Part shown: one piece after another, positions 35,480 through 47,030 of the stretch
How the letters are laid out: each line of letters begins with the position of its first letter
Numbering within the stretch: the stretch's first letter is position 1
From: Balaenoptera acutorostrata
Taxonomy: Eukaryota > Chordata > Mammalia > Artiodactyla > Balaenopteridae
Assembly (NCBI RefSeq): GCF_949987535.1
Contig: NC_080078.1
Span: 47,270,207 to 47,334,206 of the forward strand
Length of the DNA stretch: 64,000 nt
Direction of reading: 5' to 3'
The notes under the pieces: model-generated
Database searches by the model: none
The model's input: the letters and a program-made list of their open reading frames with translations, nothing else
What the model was told of the DNA's origin: nothing
Position numbers and translations under genes: made by a program

Positions 35480-35885
35480 TGGACCGGTGCTCCTCAAATA
35501 TCAATGTGTATTTGCTCACCTGAACATCTTTTTTTGTTCTTTTTAAATTTTTACTGCAGCATAGTTGCTTTACAATGTTGTGTTAGTTTCTGCTGTACAG
35601 CTAAGTGAATCAGCTATATGTATACATATATCCCCTCTTTTTCTGGATTTCCTTCACATTTAGGTCACCACAGAGCATTAAGTAGAGTTCCCAGTGCTAT
35701 ACAGTAGGTTCTCATTAGTTATATATTTTATACATAGTAGTGTATATATGTCAATCCCAATCTCCCAATTCATCCCACCTGAACATCTTGCTAAAGTGAA
35801 AATTTGGATTCAGTAGATCTGGGGCAGGCTGAGATTATGCATTTCTAACAGTCTCACAGGTGATGATAATATTGCTGGTCTGTGT
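35480..35885 (+). mobile_element. MER5A-like hAT element split by an L1
   Basis: The left half (CGGTGCTCCTCAAATATCAA...) runs to the duplicated CACCTGAACATCTT. The right half resumes with GCTAAAGTG and passes through GATTCAGTAGATCTGGGGC, CATTTCTAACAGTCTCACAG and GTGATGATAATATTGCTGG. Both are characteristic of the short non-autonomous MER5A family. Confidence 0.78.
35531..35775 (-). mobile_element. Young L1 3' fragment inserted in MER5A
   Basis: The target-site duplication CACCTGAACATCTT lies at 35517-35530 and 35776-35789 (14 bp, perfect). The inside is the reversed L1 3' end: AGCATAGTTGCTTTACAATG, GTTAGTTTCTGCTGTACAGC, GGTCACCACAGAGCATTAAG and a terminal TCCCAATCTCCCAATTCATC. Severely 5'-truncated, about 245 bp. 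Confidence 0.93.
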
Positions 35886-35889
35886 ATAT

Positions 35890-36120
35890 TGACAGTAGCA
35901 AGTAACAAGACAATAATACCATTTCAAGTGCTACTTTTCAAGATAACACTGCGTGAGTTGAAACCTGAGGAAAACAGGGAGGAAATCACTGATCCCACTT
36001 AATACATGGGTACCTGAAGTGGCAGATCTTCCAAAGCTACACAGAAGTTAGTAATAAATCAGGAAGAGGTCAGATGATGAAGCCCATGCTCTTCCCCCAA
36101 CCCTTGTACTTTCCCACAAA
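35890..36120 (-). mobile_element. Diverged MIR-like fragment
   Basis: Weak reversed MIR pattern: AATCACTGATCCCACTTAAT, CTACACAGAAGTTAGTAATA and GATGAAGCCCATGCTCTTCC. Could be MIR or another CORE-SINE. Confidence 0.5.
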
Positions 36121-36294
36121 ATTGCTCTGTTCAAACACCCAACTCCTCTCATCCTGATAAATACATTTGTCTTTCTTCTCACATGAACAGAATGTCAACA
36201 TTAGAGTCTCAGTTATTTCCTGGTGGGACTATTTTGTTTCTATCTGTCCATATCATTCTATATTTTAGACCCATAGTTAAAGTATTCCAGTTTG

Positions 36295-36475
36295 GACTAG
36301 AATAGTCCTGAAACATTACTGTGTAGACAAATCACTGGGGGAACTTTTTTAAAATGCAGATTCTGATTCAGTAGGTCTGGGTTGAGGTCTTAGCTTCTGC
36401 ATTTTAACAGCTCCCAGAAGATACCTATGCTGCTGATCTTGGGACTACTGTCTGAGTAGCAAGAGTTCAGACCAT
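36295..36475 (+). mobile_element. MER5A-like hAT element
   Basis: AAATCACTGGGGGAACTTTT near 36330, GATTCTGATTCAGTAGGTCT near 36359, and TGCATTTTAACAGCTCCCAG near 36398, in the order of MER5A. Confidence 0.82.
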
Positions 36476-39400
36476 TACTCACTGAACTTTCACACTGAAC
36501 CCTCTTCTCATTTTACCTCTATATCAGTAAAACCCATTATGGTGCAAATTACAGGAAACTTAACTCCAAGTAGCACTCAAAATGAAAAAAAAAAATTATA
36601 ATCTTTTATAATTTAAAATTTTCAGTGATATGTGTAGCTTCAGGTAAGGCTTGATCCAGCTTCTCAGTGATATCTCCAATTATTATAGTAAGTGACTGCT
36701 TGATTTGGGCTCATTTGCTGATGTGAACCACATGTGTGTACATATGTAGTAGTTGTGAATATGCTACCTGATAAGGAGGAAGTCACGTAGTATGTCAGGT
36801 GCTTTTTTTCCCGCTAAGACAGAAGTTGAGGTGTCCCTTCTTGTTAAAATTGCAAGTGGATATTTTCTTGGGTTGGGAAGAATGCCCTGTGGAATGATTT
36901 CTGAGACTATTTCTGCTCTAAAGACTATTTAGGGATCTGAGAAAGTTCTAAGAACTTGGTCAAAATTAGAAGGCATGGATGATTAAGGACTAAGAAAAAT
37001 ACCCATGACATATGAATTCTCATGTCTTGCCTTTAGATTGAAACATAAGCCCCGAGTTAATTTATAATTTTAAAAATGCTCCACTAAAGCTTCTCTGAAC
37101 TCTCACCCCAACATTTAATAATCCTCCCCAATCACATGTAAATGTTCCATCTTGTGCCATTTCCTCCTCTTCTACTACCTCTGCCTCCACTCTTTCCTTG
37201 CTTTGATTTGTTACAGTGGAGGCATCCTTAACAAGTCACGTTAGACCACTCTCACAGGACTGGAGCTCCTAATCAATAGCTTCAGAAAAGTTAGGAAGGG
37301 GAAGGAAAGACAAGAGTCTCTTTTCTTTAGTTATGGTGCATTTTCCTTAGTCCAGTCACTCTGGTCTTTCCATTCAGAATTCCAAAGTGTCTGGAATCTT
37401 GACCTTCATTTTCATTCATTTTTTATGTGGAGCAAAACTTGCAAAAAAAAAAAATTATATTCCTATAGGAAATGTCATAACATTTTGCTTTCTGTAGTGA
37501 ATGCACAAGCTTGCAAGATTATGTTGATCTGATGGTGACTCTGCTGTCACATTCAGGAACTGAAATGATAGAAGAAAAATGCAAATACGGTCACTAAATG
37601 AAATCGAGGAAAGGTACTTGTTTATAGTTATGGATCTTTATTCTATTTTTCTCCTCTTGAATGATAATACACAGTATTTTCTAGTCACTTGTGGTAAGGG
37701 ATATTTTTGGAAAATTATTAGGAATTCAGATGTGAACATCTTTGGGTACATTTTATTAGGGAGATTTTTAAGTATGTAATTTTATGATATTTTATGAGCT
37801 TTTATAAATGGGTCATTTGTCCAGATAAGAAATTTAGTTATAGAATGAACATAGAGTTATATTTGGATCTTAATTACACAGGCCAGAACCACTGGCAAAG
37901 TCATTAGACATAACAATTCCTAAGCTTCCCAGAAGAATGGACTGATCGGGGGTGATCTCACTGGGGCCATTTTCTGGCTTTAAGAGGCCTGAAATTTTAC
38001 TCTGAGGTTTCTCAATAATTTAAACAGCATAGTGTCTGTGCTAAGATCTCAGACAGCTGTCAATTTCCAGTTGGAAAACAGAGTCTGGGTCTACAAAGGC
38101 CCCACAACTTCAGAAAATTGATGAAGGTATCTGGATAAATCAATCAAATGGAAATGATTTTAGACAAAGGTTTTCTTTAACCTACACTGTGTGATGCTTT
38201 GTTCACTTAGCCCATATGCTTTGATGTTTTAGTTACTACATTTTGACTGATTGACAAGACATGGCGTGGTCGAAAGGCAGTACATACAGGGTATTAATTA
38301 ACTCTATTAAGTGGGCTGAATTTTCTTCCCTTCTTGATCTTTTCTCCCCTTATTTCAGTTTTTTTAAAATCCCCTCAAACTTGCTTAACCTCTTCTCCAC
38401 AGGTCAATTGTCTCATTAACACAAATAAAATTATAGGTCGTTCTGAGGCTCCAACTGGTAGCAACAACTAATAATATTTACAGCTCTTTTTCCAACAGCA
38501 GTTGCACCCTTGGGAACATAATGAGAAACTAATTACCACTGATTTAGCAACTGAACTTTTCAGGCATTCTTTGTCAACCACTAGATAGCTAGCATTAGGA
38601 ACAATGGAGGAGGCAGGGAGGAGAGTGTTCAGAGGTGCTGAGAACCTACATGCAGCCAAAGGTGTATCAAGAGGCACAAGAATACCCACAGCAGCAGCTA
38701 GCGTAGACACTTCCAACACCACTCCCATGATGCTGTGCAGCATCCAGGATTAGCCCTTCTGGACCCGTCCTCTTGTGGACTGGGATTCCATTTCAGCAAG
38801 TAGTAGATGGGCTTTAAGGGTTGGAAAATGAAGGAGGAGCTTGCGATAAACATTGGTGTTTCCCATTCGGCCTTATTTTTCTCACACCTCCATATGTCTG
38901 GGGTCAAAAAATTCAATTGTAGTCAAAGCACAAAATCATCACGATTTTTAGATATAGTGTGAAACACTAGCTAAGTAATTTGGGGACAGTTCTAATACGA
39001 ACTTACTAGACTAAATGTCATTGTGATGTATGAGGAAATTGGATTTTTCTATAAAATTTATTCAAACTCATGTGATCATAGTTTTATCCTATACTTTCAA
39101 GAAAGTTTAATAAAACATCCATAGCAAGATGTAGTTTTTCAAAATTTACCTGAGAAGGGGGATGAGATGGGGGGATGTGGAACAGGATTTTCAAAATCTG
39201 AATTTTGTTTTCATTATCAGACAAAATCAGTTCTGTCAAATTTTTAAAGTAAGCCATTTAACAAAGTAAAAGAAGCAATACTATATATGAAGAATATTAA
39301 GACTCTCTTTACTAAAACTTCAGACTAACAACCACAGGAAATTTCAAATTGATGAAATATTTTTCCAAGAAAGGCAAATCATGATTTCTAAAGAGTTTCT

Positions 39401-39566
39401 GTTTTGGAATATTGTCCAGGTTGTGATTTGGTCTATGTGTGTGTGCACGTGTGTGTGTAAATATATACCCTGGAGGCAATTAGTTAAGTACCCTAATCAG
39501 GTATTCACCCTCCACAGATGGCTACATCAACCATATCAACTATCAATATTGAAGAGTAGAGGGTTA
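36476..39566. other. AT-rich single-copy DNA, no gene seen
   Basis: About 3 kb with no recognised gene or repeat family. A-runs occur at 36583-36594 and 37442-37454. The short frames at 37579-37779 and 38468-38743 lack motifs. Confidence 0.5.
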
Positions 39567-39650
39567 GTTAACAAGCAACGGAGATATTAGAAGTAATTCT
39601 TTATTGGTAAAATGAGAGGTGTTCAAGATATGTAGTTGGCCAGAGAAATT
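39567..39650 (+). repeat. Direct repeat copy 1 (about 80 bp)
   Basis: GTTAACAAGCAACGGAGATA and following sequence closely resemble 41373-41455 in the same orientation (shared TAATTC, AAAATGAG, GGTGT and CAAGATATGTAGTT blocks). It may be part of a low-copy or LTR-type repeat; the family is not recognised. Confidence 0.7.
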
Positions 39651-41252
39651 GTATGGGCACCATCACCTTTGTATGAGACATGCATGAGAATCTGGCAAGG
39701 TCAACCACCTAGGAGCTTGAGAGACACGCCGAGGTCCACAGCTCTGCCTGATGTTACAATCACACACTGAATGGACGAGTCCATGGCCTCATCTACCTTC
39801 AGGATTGGCTGCTCAGAATGACCTTTTATAGACTAGATGACTATTTTTGTGACTGCTGGCTAATGGATGTTTGTACGTGCGACAGAATTCAGCCTGAGAA
39901 GTGCCTGCATTGTAGCATAGAGTTTGACATGGATGCGAGTTATCAGTAGAAATGTTCCCTTCTTTCTATTTTTCGCCCCTACCAGAGGTCAGTAATATTT
40001 GACAAATGGACTTAACAATTGTTGATGAAGCTAAAGGTTGTGGGCAGAAACACAGAAACAAAGGTGGAGTGGGTGCTGGAGGGTCTGACTCAGGAGCAGG
40101 CAGGAGATCCCCAAACAGCTGGTGTTCCCCAAATACACCCAAGAACAGTAACTCGTTAATGCAGGGGAGACATGATTTTCTTCCTTTTCAATCTAGTTAC
40201 AAAATATACTATCAGCTCAAAAATTAATGCTACCATACAGTATATTTCTCCTTATCAAGATCCATTTGATGGCAGTAAGAACTAGAAAGCTAGAGATATT
40301 CAACAGTTCTATTTAGGGGGAGGCTCTGGTCTGGATGAAAATTTTCTTCCATTACATTTATTCATGTCTGTTGGTTAAGAATTTTCTCTTGTTTACAAGT
40401 ATCTTTACTATTTCCCAATTATTTTTTATTTATCTATTTTCAATCTTTCTGAGAAATTAAAAGAAAAGAAGAATGCACTGTTTTTTAAAGAAAATAATGA
40501 GAGGAAAAAGAAGAACAGACCCAGACCAAGACAAAACATGGGGGCCAGATATTAACAGCCAAGTTAATAATCCCAAGTTCCAAGGTTGCACCCTGATTTG
40601 TTTCCTTAGCTCAACCAGTTATCACTATATGTAGTTTGGTGTGTAGCAAATTACGCTGATGCTCTACCCATGGCACCTTAAAGTTCACTGTTCCCTTGCA
40701 TAACAGTGCCTTCTCATCGCAAGCCCCTGTGACTCTCTGGCTAGGATGGGTGAAGAAAGGAAGGTGACAGGTATCAGGTGGGGCAATTCTGAGATGTACG
40801 TACTCCATGCAATCTGTGCCCATATTAAGCACACGTTTTAAATAAGCCATCTTTATCCTCCCAGAGACATGAACAAATAGCCCTTTCCCTTTATTGCTAT
40901 TTCCGCATTCTATTGCCACACCCTTGTTCTGCTGCTTGGAAGAATTACAAACTGCAGCCTTGTGACTCCTGGAACTGAATATAATCACCATTCAAGAGGA
41001 AAAATGAATTGCAATATGAAAACCTTCCCTGCAACTTAATATACAGAAAATAAAGACAAGGAAGTACACAAGTGAAATCTTAGGGAAGCTTGATGCTTAA
41101 TCATGGTAATTAACCAGAAAAATCATGTATGGGTATCATGCATCATTTGGTCCTGAGTAGAGGTTGTATTATTGCACAAAGGCTCAAAGATTGTCCATTT
41201 GTACGAAGTTGATCTATATCCCACACCAGAACTGGTTTCCATGGAAGCTTTA
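39651..41252. other. Single-copy DNA between the two direct repeat copies
   Basis: No gene or named repeat recognised. The 126-residue minus-strand frame at 40611-40991 shows no domain. Confidence 0.45.
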
Positions 41253-41260
41253 AAATAATG

Positions 41261-41291
<31 letters not shown>
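41253..41291. repeat. (AAT)n microsatellite
   Basis: About twelve AAT/ATA trinucleotides, likely polymorphic. A minus-strand open frame across it gives a polytyrosine run and is not a gene. Confidence 0.93.
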
Positions 41292-41293
<2 letters not shown>

Positions 41294-41372
41294 TGATTCT
41301 GTTACAGCTTTATCAGTTGTAGGTAAGGAAAGGTAGAGAAGAAACGAGGCCAAATGTATTAATATTGGGACA

Positions 41373-41455
41373 GTTAACAAGCAAAGGAGATATCAGAGAT
41401 AATTCCTTACCGGCAAAATGAGTGGTGTGCAAGATATGTAGTTAGAATTGAAGAA
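41373..41455 (+). repeat. Direct repeat copy 2 (about 80 bp)
   Basis: Partner of 39567-39650, 1.8 kb downstream. The following sequence to about 41640 (TTCCCTGACCTGCTGATCTG, GTATTTACTGTGAGACCAAA) reads like part of an old LTR, but I could not assign it. Confidence 0.7.
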
Positions 41456-42395
41456 ATAAAAATTCCCTGACCTGCTGATCTGGTGGCGAGTATTTACTGT
41501 GAGACCAAAGAAACTTCCCTGAAGCAGAATAGATAAAACGACACCATTTTCACAAACCAACTTGCTTCACCTTTGAAGAAATTCTCTCAGATTTCCTTCG
41601 TCCTCAAAGATAATAGAAACACGACTCTCAGACAAATATTTACAAGTCTTGGCACCACAGAGCTCTCTCCTCCCTGTAATGTTTTGTGTATTTATACGGA
41701 GGCACGCTCACTGCCGCTGAAAGATGTCATCTCTGGAGGGGAAGGGCCAGAGGTCATCCTTAATGTGGTTTTATTCCACTGATCTCAGTGGCTGTACAGG
41801 AGGGAGAACTTTCGTTTAGTGAGGTCTTTACTCCGATTCACTTCTGGTATGTTCTCGTGCTTTGCCCCTTCATGGTTTTAATGTCAAAAGTAAGATGAGA
41901 AGATGCGGCTTGCCTAAAGCAGTGAATAACAAAGAGAGACTTAAAAAGCCAAGAACTGTTATAGAAACATGTATTTTATTAGGTCTTGTACAAAAATCTA
42001 GCAAATACCACCAAGGCTGTGAGCTATAATCAGATAAATGCCATCAAATACTCTGAGGACTTCAACTGCACAGCCAGACCTGTCATCTGCCCAGACTGGG
42101 AGGTTAAGCTGAGGTTTGTCATAAACTCTGCAGAAGAGGGCATTTGTGTCTAAATCCTACATTCTCCATGAAGACATTCTGCCTATGGCATTGCAGGGTT
42201 GTTTTTTTTAATTCCCTTAAATTAAACTTCTAGTTTCAAATTCATGAGATTCTTGAAATCTTCTATAATTCCTACATATTTCCTGCCTTGCACTGCCTAG
42301 GAGTATTTTTGTTGTTTGTTTTCTCTGGTGTTTGTTTTTAATTCAGCAAATTTAAATGGCCACACTGGGTCCCATGTCTTAATGGAATATTTGGA
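41456..42395. other. Mostly single-copy, possible decayed LTR at its start
   Basis: No gene recognised. See the direct repeat at 41373. Confidence 0.4.
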
Positions 42396-42399
42396 GGTA

Positions 42400-42590
42400 T
42401 GACTGTTCCGAAGCTGGATTTTGGGGTATCAGACACTGGGCTGAGAGATCTTTGGATCTCGCTGTCGCTAATTAGCTGTGAGACCTTGAGGTAACCACTT
42501 CATGTTTCTCTGGGCCTCATGGAAAATGAGGAAGTCACACTGGCTAATATGTAAACTTCTTTTCTAGTCTGATGTTCTGTGACTCTAATA
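42400..42590 (+). mobile_element. MIR SINE fragment
   Basis: Forward MIR core: AATTAGCTGTGAGACCTTGA near 42470, GTAACCACTTCATGTTTCTC and GGGCCTCATGGAAAATGAGG. Confidence 0.7.
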
Positions 42591-43110
42591 AGCACAGCTA
42601 ACCATCCTTGAGCGCTTACCACGTGCTATGCAGTATTCCAAAAGTACTGTATGTATTACTCAATTTTCACCGCAAGTCTATAAGGTAGGTACTATTTTTG
42701 TTATTGACCCCATTTCATGAGTGAGAAAACTGAGGTTCGGTGTCTCATGTAATCTCACACAGCCAGTGACCGGACAAGCTAGGATGGACAAGGCGCTCTG
42801 CCTCTAAAGGATGCCCTCTTTTATTTTTTTTTTTAAGGTATCTATATGCTACTTTTTGTTTTTAAAATTTTTTTAAGTTTAATTGAAGTATAGTTGACTT
42901 GCAATGTTGTGTTAATTTCTTCTGTACAGCAAAGTGACTCAGTTATACACACCTACACACACACGTACATATATTCTTTATCATATTCTTTTCCATTATG
43001 GTTTGTCACAGGATATTGAATATAGTTCCCTGTGCTCTACAGTAGGACCTTGTTGTTTATCCGTTAGCAGAGGACACCCTCTTTACCACCAGGCTAGTCT
43101 GCCTCTAGAG
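42591..43110 (-). mobile_element. MIR SINE, head interrupted by an L1
   Basis: Reversed MIR: AACCATCCTTGAGCGCTTAC near 42600, AGGTAGGTACTATTTTTG near 42685, ACTGAGGTTCGGTGTCTC and CACACAGCCAGTGACCGG. Its tRNA-like head resumes after the L1 as TTTACCACCAGGCTAGTCTG at about 43082. It lies head-to-tail against an opposite-strand MIR at 42400. Confidence 0.78.
42823..43070 (-). mobile_element. Young L1 3' fragment inserted in MIR
   Basis: Reversed L1 3' end: AATTGAAGTATAGTTGACTT, AATTTCTTCTGTACAGCAAA, GTTCCCTGTGCTCTACAGTA. It is flanked by an imperfect duplication (AGGATGCCCTCTTT at about 42808-42821 and AGGACACCCTCTTT at 43071-43084, 2 mismatches). Two T-runs separated by about 25 non-L1 bases precede the L1 end, as at 5184-5588. 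Confidence 0.82.
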
Positions 43111-44452
43111 CCACCTCTGACCTCCTTCATGCTGTCCCAAGCGTAAAAAGCCCACAGCTGCATAGTGTCTCAGCGGGTTCCTGCAAAAGCAGACACTGAA
43201 ACTAGGATTTTGGAAAAAGTGTTTTATCTGAGAGATGATTTCAGAAGTACCGTGGATGCCTGAGACAAGGGAGAGAGGAAAGCAGCACATGTACATGAAT
43301 GAAGGGATTACTAGTCTGGGCAACCGGCACTCTTTCCTGCAGGGGGCGCTCTGAGGAAGTGCATAGAACACAACTTGGAGTTTTCCACTGAGCGGTGGTT
43401 GGGAGAGGGTATTTCCCCGACTAGCTCCCATCCTGACGGGCTAACTCTCTGAACTTCTGGCCTGCCTGCACTTGAGCCAAACACACCCTCTCAGCCAGAG
43501 AACTCCCCAGGCCTGAGCTGCAGGCCGCCTTGAACAGTACAGAAACCGGGTTGTAACATCTCTGGTAGGCTGAGTGGCAAGGGCAAGGCACCGACAGCAT
43601 CTGCCAGGCGTGGCCGGGAAGTGCAGCAGCCAGGACGCATGCGTAGGCCATTTGGCTCTAGTCCTTGGCCTGTGAACAGGCAAATCACCTATGCTGACAA
43701 CTGTGTAGGCTCAGGAGTTACTAAGGGGAAAAACAGCCTTGCTCAATCCCCTCTAAGGGTCTCTCTGCCAACCCGGCTTATGCCTGGTGGGAGGCAAGAA
43801 TCCCGACCCATTGTCTTGTTTGGTTTAATTCGAGATTCGACACATCCCATGATTTATAGGAGGCCCAGGATACTTAATGAGTTTGATCTGTGCCTTGAGC
43901 TAAAGGCATCTCCCCGTGCTCAGCCGCTATCGATTAAAAATAAATGCTGGCTTTGTTTATTCTGGACAATTTGTTTGTCTTCTCTACAAATGTTCCATTA
44001 GGTATGAGGCTCATTTTTTTAGTTCCGTTGCCAAGACTAGTAAAATTTGGATAAGTGCAACATGAAACATGCTTGCACTTTCTGACCAAGTTGAAGGCGT
44101 TTAAAAAAATATTTTAAGCAAAACTTTTCAACGTCTTTTCATTAAAGAATAAAACCCAGTTTGATCTTATTACTGTGTAAGACAACACTTCACCAGTAAA
44201 AGACATTCCCCAAGGTCTCTAATAAAAAGAATATATCCTTATAATATGATTAATCCATATTAAAGATTCTCTTATGAAAGAAGATCAGTGAGACTCGTTT
44301 GGAAGCATTCTTAGCTTGGAGCCAGGAGGTCAAGGGTTGTTACTATTTGACATTTATAGACCTGGTAGCAGTAGATGATGAAGTATTTGAATGAGCAAAT
44401 TGGACATGACCTAACAGCCCAATAAAACAATGCTGGCCACCTGCGCTGAGCT
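43111..44452. other. Single-copy DNA; GC-richer 43330-43640
   Basis: No gene recognised. A CTCF-like motif sits at 43336. The overlapping open frames at 43421-43688 (minus) and 43621-44001 (plus) lack domains and arise from the local rise in GC. Confidence 0.45.
43336..43349 (+). promoter_or_regulatory. CTCF-like motif
   Basis: CCTGCAGGGGGCGC matches the CTCF core pattern CCASYAGRKGGCRS at all but the third position. Motif only; no occupancy is implied. Confidence 0.4.
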
Positions 44453-44574
44453 TTGCCATCATTTAGTCATCTTATCCTCGCATTACATTGCAGGTGATTC
44501 GAATGTAAATGATAACTGTAACATCAAACCACCTCACCAGGCCCCGTGAGGATAAGATGACCAAATGCTGGCAA
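44453..44574. repeat. Inverted repeat, 27-bp arms, 68-bp spacer
   Basis: Arm one at 44453-44479 and arm two at 44548-44574 pair at 25 of 27 positions (core CATCTTATCCTC versus GAGGATAAGATG). No terminal-repeat family or TA/8-bp duplication is evident. It could be the ends of a decayed MITE or a foldable transcript element. Confidence 0.8.
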
Positions 44575-44689
44575 CTTAAGGGAAGAAGGGTGCAGCAGTG
44601 AATAGACCTCTCAAGGCCGGAGGGCACTAACCTCTCCTTTCAGAACTCAGATTCTCTTGGGTAGACCATAGGCCACTCTTTGTGTTCAT

Positions 44690-45190
44690 TCATTGAGCTT
44701 ATCATCATGGACTTGTTGAGACCTCACCGTACCAGACACTGAGAAGCGCTGACCTTATTTGGGTGAGCAAAAGCATGCAGGCCCCTACTCTCAACAACTT
44801 CAAAATCTGACAGGAAAAGATAATTAAATGAAGGAAGTACACTGGTGTGAAAATGCAAGTGTAAAAGTTTGCGGGAAGGAAAAATGTAAGACAAGAGAGT
44901 GTGCAGTTGGCAATTTGACCTGATTATGAAGGTCAGGGTGGAAAGATTTCCCTGAGGCCATGACATGGGAGCTAAGATCTGTAAGGTGAGGAGGAATTAA
45001 CTAGATCAGAAATGTAAGGGAACAGCATTCCTAGGGAAGGGAATGTATGTGCAAAGGCCCTGCGCTGCGGAAGGCAACAGGAGCTAGAATGGGCTGGAGC
45101 TCAGACTCCAAGAGAAGCATGGCACACGATGAGGGCAGAAAGACTTAATTAGGGGTTTTTGCTCTTATCCTAAGCAGAATCTCATTTGGG
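44690..45190 (-). mobile_element. L2 LINE 3' fragment
   Basis: Reversed L2: GTACCAGACACTGAGAAGCG near 44730, CAGGCCCCTACTCTCAACAA near 44779, AACAGCATTCCTAGGGAAGG near 45019, and GTGCAAAGGCCCTGCGCTGC near 45049 (compare 'GCAAAGGCCCTGAGGCAGG'). Confidence 0.75.
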
Positions 45191-45194
45191 AGTA

Positions 45195-45330
45195 TCTTCC
45201 TGTCACCGCTGGAGGCTGCCCCACATGGATGGGCTGGTTCGATTGTAAGTCTCCTTTGTGCCATATGAGGTGTTTGAGGGCTGAGACAAGGCCATATTTG
45301 TTTCTGCCTTTTCTGAACTTAGCATCGTAA
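45195..45330 (+). mobile_element. Possible short L2 piece
   Basis: GATTGTAAGTCTCCTTTGTG and GGGCTGAGACAAGGCCATAT resemble the forward L2 'ATGTAAGCTCC...GGGCAGGGACCTTGTC' block. Weak. Confidence 0.4.
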
Positions 45331-45999
45331 CTGGCTCAATCAGTCTCTTCTTAAATTTTACTGAGATAAAATTAACATACCATAAAATTCACCAATTTTA
45401 AAGTGTGCAATTTAGTGGTTGTTAGTATATTCACAAACTTGTTATAAGCTTCACCATTATCTATTCCATAACACTTTCATCACTCAAAAAAGCCCTGCTA
45501 TTCATTAGCAGTCACCCCCCATTCTCCTCTCGTCTTGTGCCTGACCTATGTTCTGTCTTTGGATTTGCCTATTCTGGACACTTAATGTAAATGCACTCAT
45601 ACACTATATGACCTTTTGTATTTGGATTCCTAAACTTAGCATACTATTTTTCTGGTTGAACCACACTGTACCATGAATCAGTACTTCATTCATTTTTATG
45701 ATAATAATATTCCATCAGAATGGAACAATATCCCATTGTATGAATATACCACATTTTGCTTCTATCTGTTCATCAGGTGGTAGACATTTAGGTTGTTTTC
45801 ACTTTTTAGCTATTATGAATAATGGTGCTATGGCATCCATGTACAAGTTTTTGTGTGAATACCTGTCTTCAATGATTTCAGTTAAATGTAGGATTAGAAT
45901 TGCTGAGTTATATGGTTACTCTGTGTTTAACTTTTTAGGGAACTTCCACACTGTTTTCCATAGCAGTCTGCATCACTTTGTTATCCCACCAGTAATGTA

Positions 46000-47030
46000 C
46001 AAAAGTTTCAGTTTTTCCACATCCTCCCCAACACTTATTGTATGCTATTTTGATTATAGATATCCTACTAGGTGTGAAGTGGTATCTCATTTTGGTTTTG
46101 ATTTGCATTTTCCTAATGATGCTAAGCATCTTTTCATGTTCTTAGTGGCCATTTGTGTATCAGTGAATAAATGTTTATTGAAGTCATTTGCCCATTTTTT
46201 TAAAAACTGGGTGGTTTGTCTTTTTGTTGTTGAATTGGAGGAATGGATACTAGAACCCTTATCAGTTTTATGAATTGCCAATATTTTATCCCAGTCTAGG
46301 AGTTGTTTTTTAATTTCTCGACATTGTCCTTGGATGCATAAAAATTTGCAATTTTAATGAAGTCCAATTTCTGTATTGTTTATTTTGTTGCTTGTGCTTT
46401 TGGTGTTATATTTAAGAAACTCTGTTCTAATCCAACATCACAAGATTCATACCGATGTTTTCTTTTAAGTGTTTTATAGTTTTAGCTCTTATATTTAGGT
46501 CTCAAATCTATTTGCAGTTTTTTTGTTTGTATGGGGTGTGAGGCAGGGGTCCAAATTCATTCTTTTGCATGTGGATATTCATTTGCCCCAGCACCTTTAG
46601 TTGAAAAGGCTATTTTTTCTTCATTGAATTGTCTTGTACCTTTGTGAAAAATTAATTGACCATATACATATATGTGTTATTTCTGGATTCTCAATTGTAT
46701 TGTGTTTATCTATATATATCCTTATGCCAGTACTACACTGACTTGATTACTGTAACTTTGCAGTAAATATTAAAATTGGGAAGTCTGAATCCTCCAACTT
46801 TATCCTTCTTGTTGAAAAGAATGTTTTGGCTACTTGAGTTATCTTGGTATTCTATATGAATTTTAGGAATAGCTTTTCCATTTCTAAAAAAAAAAAAAGG
46901 CAGTTGGAATTTTGATAGTAATAACATTGAATCTGTAAATCACTTTGGGGAGTATTGTCATCTTAACAATATTAGGTCTTCCGATCAATGAACATGGGGT
47001 GTCTTTCCATTAATTAAGTCTTCTTTAATT
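46000..47030 (-). pseudogene. L1M ORF2 C-terminal relic
   Basis: Minus-strand fragments at 45935-46129 (a C..CG...FVHYWWDNKVMQ-like C-terminal segment), 46087-46281 (a KTTKRQTTQ-like block, then HLFTDTQMATKNMKRCLAS), and 46733-46927 (KDKVGGFRLPNFNIYCKVTVIKS) are recognisable ORF2 pieces in shifting frames. The gene is dead. Confidence 0.75.

Noticed and set aside
41123..41380. Minus-strand frame with a polytyrosine run
   Set aside because: Translation of an (AAT)n microsatellite.
43421..44001. Overlapping open frames and possible CpG island
   Set aside because: The GC rise is modest and CpG is sparse. The frames overlap on both strands with no domain, start context or splice partners.
44453..44574. 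MicroRNA precursor
   Set aside because: The arms are long enough, but the 68-base loop and the lack of any other miRNA feature make this unsupported. Kept only as an inverted repeat.
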